Origin: Exiguobacterium sp. RIT594
GTDB lineage: Bacteria > Bacillota > Bacilli > Exiguobacteriales > Exiguobacteriaceae
Assembly: GCF_003339585.1 (NCBI RefSeq)
Contig: NZ_QPKF01000001.1
Location: 806,001 to 870,000, forward strand
Length of the DNA stretch: 64,000 bases
Reading direction: 5' to 3'
Shown here: piece after piece, positions 62,174-64,000 of the stretch
Layout of the letters: each line of letters opens with the position of its first letter
Position numbering within the stretch: the stretch's first letter is position 1
The notes under the pieces: generated by a model
Told to the model about the DNA's origin: nothing
Databases searched by the model: none
The model's input: the letters and a program-made list of their open reading frames with translations, nothing else
Position numbers and translations under genes: made by a program

Positions 62174-63694
62174 GTGGAAACAACAAAAAAACAAATTGAA
62201 AAACAAATCGATCAAACGATTCTCATGGTCGAACGTTTACTCCGGATGGATTCTGTTCCAAAATCGGAGTTGCTTGTTTTCGCACAGTGGCTTAACCGAT
62301 TTAGCGAACACGATCAAGCAGAATTTTTCGAACGGCAGACTGCTCGCTGGGTGAGTGAGTTGGACAGCGTGGTAGAAGAAGTGCCGCATGAACAACTCGT
62401 CACACTACTCGCACCTGTCATAGATCATCTATCAGAACGGGGACGGAAAAAAGTCGTCCGGAAAGAAATGATTCTTTCGGTCACAAAACGGTTTTTAGAT
62501 AATATCCAGTGGAAAAAAGCACTGGAACAAGAACGATACATGACCCGTTTTTTTGGATCCATCGAAGATACATTGGAAGTCGGATACGATTTGCATGTCG
62601 ATGCGATGTTGATTGACTACGAAATCATCCGAATGACGAATGATGCATTGATTGTGAAGTTGTTTAAAAAATTAGAAGCATCGTTTATTCCGCTGATTTT
62701 GATTGGACCAAATGACCCGGGTGTCCGTCAAGCTTGTTATGCGCTCGGGACAGACGACTATTGGGATGAAACCGTCGGAATCGATGAACGTAAAATTCGT
62801 CTGAAGCGTTTGCTCCGAAAACTACGGACAGTTTCTTCGTCGATGTTAGTCGATGAATTGACAGGAGCCTTTAACCGGAAATACCTTCAAAATGCTTACC
62901 GGAGACGGACATCCCGCTTAGAACGTGATGGTCAATTGTTTGCCTTGGCCATCTTTGATTTAGATCACTTTAAACGGATCAATGATTTGCATGGTCATCC
63001 AACGGGGGATCTTGTGTTGACCGAACTGGCGTCCTTGACGAAACAAGCCCTTCGACAAGACGACGAATTGATTCGTTTTGGGGGAGAAGAATTCATGGTG
63101 TTGTTTAGTGCGGATGATTCGAATCATGCTACAGAAATGATGGAGAAAGTTCGGGCACGGATTGAACGTCATACATTTCCAAATGGATTGAAAGTGACGG
63201 TTTCCATCGGATTAACAGTCATTGACGATGTAATGCGGGATTTGGAGGAAATGACATCTGAAGCGGACGAAGCGCTTTATCAAGCTAAGCGAAATGGGAG
63301 AAATCAGGTTATCGTCTATGCAATGGCTACTGCCAAAGAGAAAGTGAAAGCCGTCATTAAAATCGAAAAGACGATTCTTCCATCTCTTTCGCTGATGGAA
63401 ATCCCGAGCCATCCGAAATATGATTTTGACCTCGTGGCGGACAATCAAAAAACAGCGGGTGTGATTCAATTGTATGTCATGCCGCTTGAACAACTGGCAG
63501 CATCAAATTTTAAGCTTGTCGATGAATGGAAGCAGACACGTGACCAAATCATTGACGTGATTGCGATTGCCGGCGAAGAAAATCAATTGCTTGGTCAAGC
63601 GCTTGAACGAGGCGTTACGGATTATTGTTTGTCTCCTCTCGATCCACATCAGTTGGAAGAGCAAATTCGACAATGGGCGATTCGTCTTCCGTAA
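62174..63694 (+). CDS. diguanylate cyclase (GGDEF) flanked by receiver-like domains
   Basis: 506 residues. N-terminal helical part (about 1-110), a receiver-like domain (about 125-215) with a possible phosphoacceptor Asp in L-I-D-Y-E, a GGDEF domain (about 228-385) and a second receiver-like domain (about 415-500) without a matching Asp. The active site is G-G-E-E-F at 303-307 and the inhibitory site R-Q-D-D at 294-297 stands the usual five residues before it, so it should make cyclic-di-GMP and respond to product. GTG start after AGAGGGAAGA. No kinase gene is adjacent. Confidence 0.88.
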   Translation: METTKKQIEKQIDQTILMVERLLRMDSVPKSELLVFAQWLNRFSEHDQAEFFERQTARWVSELDSVVEEVPHEQLVTLLAPVIDHLSERGRKKVVRKEMILSVTKRFLDNIQWKKALEQERYMTRFFGSIEDTLEVGYDLHVDAMLIDYEIIRMTNDALIVKLFKKLEASFIPLILIGPNDPGVRQACYALGTDDYWDETVGIDERKIRLKRLLRKLRTVSSSMLVDELTGAFNRKYLQNAYRRRTSRLERDGQLFALAIFDLDHFKRINDLHGHPTGDLVLTELASLTKQALRQDDELIRFGGEEFMVLFSADDSNHATEMMEKVRARIERHTFPNGLKVTVSIGLTVIDDVMRDLEEMTSEADEALYQAKRNGRNQVIVYAMATAKEKVKAVIKIEKTILPSLSLMEIPSHPKYDFDLVADNQKTAGVIQLYVMPLEQLAASNFKLVDEWKQTRDQIIDVIAIAGEENQLLGQALERGVTDYCLSPLDPHQLEEQIRQWAIRLP

Positions 63695-63706
63695 CGGCAG
63701 TACACT

Positions 63707-63746
63707 AAAAAGACACCTCGACTTTCTGGAAGTCGAGGTGTCTTTT
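63707..63746. terminator. bidirectional terminator between the GGDEF gene and dfrA
   Basis: AAAAGACACCTCGACTT-TCTG-GAAGTCGAGGTGTCTTTT, with near-perfect pairing of 15 or more bases. Confidence 0.94.
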
Positions 63747-63761
63747 GAAAACAAAAGAATG

Positions 63762-64000
63762 TTAACGGAGCGGACGATCAAACTGTTTGATCGTAAAAGC
63801 TTCTGAATGTTGTGGATCAACCGGATGAAACATCTCGGACAAACAAACGAAGTCATCCGGAATCTCGGGATAATAAACATCCCCTTCAATGACGGCATCG
63901 ATTTCCGTTGCATAAATCCGCTTGGTAAGTGGCAGTGTTTGCTGGAACAGTTCGCCACCGCCAATCAAAAAGACTTCCTCTTCCGACTCCGCGAAAGCAG
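63762..64000 (-). CDS. dfrA: dihydrofolate reductase, C-terminal part
   Basis: About 78 residues of the C-terminus run off the window edge. The family stretch V-F-L-I-G-G-G-E-L-F, with the NADPH-binding double glycine, and the following strand L-T-K-R-I-Y-A-T-E-I identify it. Reduces dihydrofolate for thymidylate and purine synthesis. The start lies beyond base 64000. thyA is usually next to it upstream. Confidence 0.9.
   Translation of the reverse strand, partial: AFAESEEEVFLIGGGELFQQTLPLTKRIYATEIDAVIEGDVYYPEIPDDFVCLSEMFHPVDPQHSEAFTIKQFDRPLR

Overview
The window reads as a stretch of chromosome from a low-to-middle G+C Bacillota. Gene order follows the Bacillus subtilis blocks ypfA-cmk-der-gpsA-hbs, hepS-menG-hepT-ndk-cheR-aro, ypiA-reoY-ypiF-qcrABC, bshA-cca-birA-panBCD-dinG-ypmAB-aspB-asnS-dnaD-nth, and recU-ponA / mrfAB-ypsA-gpsB. 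The sporulation genes that sit in these blocks in Bacillus (spoIVA before hbs, ypjB after ypjA) are absent, as are mtrAB, dapB-mgsA-bshB1 and ypoC. Together with the protein sequences this suggests a non-sporulating Exiguobacterium; that assignment is inference from recall, not from a search. No rRNA, tRNA, CRISPR array or intact insertion sequence was seen.

Layout. 1-7.7 kb: PrsW protease, PilZ protein, cmk-plsC-rpsA, der-gpsA-yphE-yphF and hup. 7.8-15 kb: menaquinone and isoprenoid genes (hepS, menG, hepT), ndk, cheR and the shikimate genes aroC-aroB-aroA. 15-21 kb: ypiA-reoY, ypiF, the cytochrome bc complex qcrABC, ypjA and a zinc metallopeptidase. 21-35 kb: YitT protein, bshA-cca-birA, a leader with a strong attenuator-like terminator before panBCD, then dinG, ypmAB, aspB-asnS, dnaD and nth. 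35-37 kb: a small accessory patch (DUF3800 protein, decayed tyrosine recombinase, two short genes) where ypoC lies in Bacillus. 36.8-45 kb: yppE/recU-ponA, mrfA-mrfB-ypsA-gpsB. 45-64 kb: more lineage-specific content: FAD monooxygenase, CoA pyrophosphatase, osmoprotectant ABC transporter plus lipid kinase, a sodium-dependent (NSS) transporter, xpaC-telA, dCMP deaminase, a possible small RNA, yhaM with a metal-chaperone GTPase and an RNase H, a CorC-type protein, fumC, a GGDEF protein and the end of dfrA.

How the genes fit together. The menaquinone tail and ring methylation genes supply the quinol that QcrABC oxidises. The aro genes feed chorismate to aromatic amino acids, folate and menaquinone. 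YpiB/ReoY, GpsB, PBP1A, RecU and YppE form a cell-wall and division theme. PilZ protein, CheR and the GGDEF protein point to motility under cyclic-di-GMP control. The osmoprotectant transporter and xpaC-telA each have an upstream sequence resembling a sigma-B promoter with the same 14-base spacer.

The items most worth a second look are the panBCD leader, the 55.9-56.05 kb intergenic unit with twin GGAATGCC hairpins, the recombinase remnant patch, and the paired sigma-B-like sites. I found no clearly new multi-gene defence or biosynthetic system here.
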